Part shown: in pieces, positions 63,859 through 64,000 of the stretch | How positions within the stretch are numbered: position 1 is the first letter of the stretch | Layout of the letters: the number at the start of each line of letters is the position of its first letter | NCBI RefSeq assembly: GCF_026427775.1 | Contig: NZ_CP044532.1 | Location: 2,170,001-2,234,000 of the forward strand | Length of the DNA: 64,000 bases | Source of the DNA: Arthrobacter sp. CDRTa11 | GTDB taxonomy: Bacteria > Actinomycetota > Actinomycetes > Actinomycetales > Micrococcaceae | Direction: 5' to 3' | Position numbers and translations under genes: made by a program | Notes under the pieces: model-generated | What the model saw: only the letters and a program-made list of their open reading frames with translations | Told to the model about the DNA's origin: nothing | The model's database searches: none

Positions 63859-64000
63859 ATGCTTATCGAGCGCATTTACGACGAAGACCTCGCCCAGGCC
63901 AGCTACCTGATCGGCTGCCAGGCCAACGGCACCGCCGTTGTTGTTGACAGCCGCCGCGACATCGCGGTCTACCAGGAACTGGCTGAGAAGAACGGCATGA
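63859..64000 (+). CDS. MBL-fold protein, persulfide dioxygenase-like (5' end only)
   Basis: The first 47 residues are visible: MLIERIYDEDLAQASYLIGCQ, GTAVVVDSRRDIAVY. This matches the start of persulfide-dioxygenase-type MBL hydrolases (ETHE1/BLH/CstB), as does its place at the end of a CstR-rhodanese-TauE-thioredoxin operon. AAGGAG precedes the ATG. The metal motif and any fused rhodanese domain lie outside the window, so the call is provisional. Confidence 0.7.
   Translation, partial: MLIERIYDEDLAQASYLIGCQANGTAVVVDSRRDIAVYQELAEKNGM

Overview
The window is high-GC DNA from an actinobacterium. Gene content (MHS-type transporter, PucR/IclR/LysR-regulated catabolic operons, paired SMR genes, a CstR-rhodanese-TauE operon, a DUF1016-type nuclease remnant) and protein style point to the Micrococcaceae, most likely Arthrobacter or a close relative. 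This is a judgement from reading, not a database result. The stretch is a catabolic, mobile-element-scarred accessory region: intact short operons alternate with decayed genes and IS fragments.

Layout. 1-7.6 kb: a PucR-like regulator running off the left edge, an amidohydrolase, a DAO-type flavoprotein, and two ketosteroid-dehydrogenase-like flavoproteins, one dead and one intact. 8.3-13.4 kb: a small conserved-looking protein, then an mmsA / pucR / class III aminotransferase module that fits beta-amino-acid (for example beta-alanine) breakdown. 13.4-18.6 kb: scar zone with an OmpA-like remnant, a frameshifted DUF1016 nuclease, an IS256-family element with a perfect 8-bp target duplication, and an IS110 fragment fused into a broken metallo-beta-lactamase-fold gene. 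19-24 kb: a minus-strand run of ArsR regulator, SRPBCC/periplasmic-binding-protein fusion, amidase and MHS transporter, the most unusual architecture here. 24-33.7 kb: small ORF, ALDH fragment, GSA-like aminotransferase, LysR, then APC permease / UlaG-like hydrolase / SnoaL-like / aldehyde dehydrogenase. 33.8-35.0 kb: decayed IS1634-type transposase flanked by a 24-bp direct repeat. 35.1-37.4 kb: tyrosyl-tRNA synthetase and an IclR regulator. 37.8-39.3 kb: small protein, a probable degenerate guanidine-I riboswitch, an SMR efflux gene and a broken partner SMR gene. 39.5-44.7 kb: resolvase, IS110 and enoyl-CoA hydratase remnants around an esterase and an HxlR/NmrA pair. 44.7-57 kb: amino-acid dehydrogenase, LysR, complete polar amino acid ABC transporter, then a minus-strand cluster that reads as a lysine/pipecolate route to 2-oxoglutarate (DAO oxidase, DUF1338/HglS-like 2-oxoadipate enzyme, ALDH7-type dehydrogenase, GlcD-like 2-hydroxyacid dehydrogenase) with a divergent LysR. 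57-60.8 kb: amylo-alpha-1,6-glucosidase between resolvase remnants. 60.8-64 kb: CstR-type repressor with three operator-like sites and a reactive-sulfur operon (rhodanese, TauE/SafE exporter, rhodanese, broken rhodanese, thioredoxin, start of a persulfide-dioxygenase-like MBL protein).

No CRISPR array, tRNA or rRNA gene was seen by eye. All family calls come from reading motifs and recalled family features; none was checked by search.
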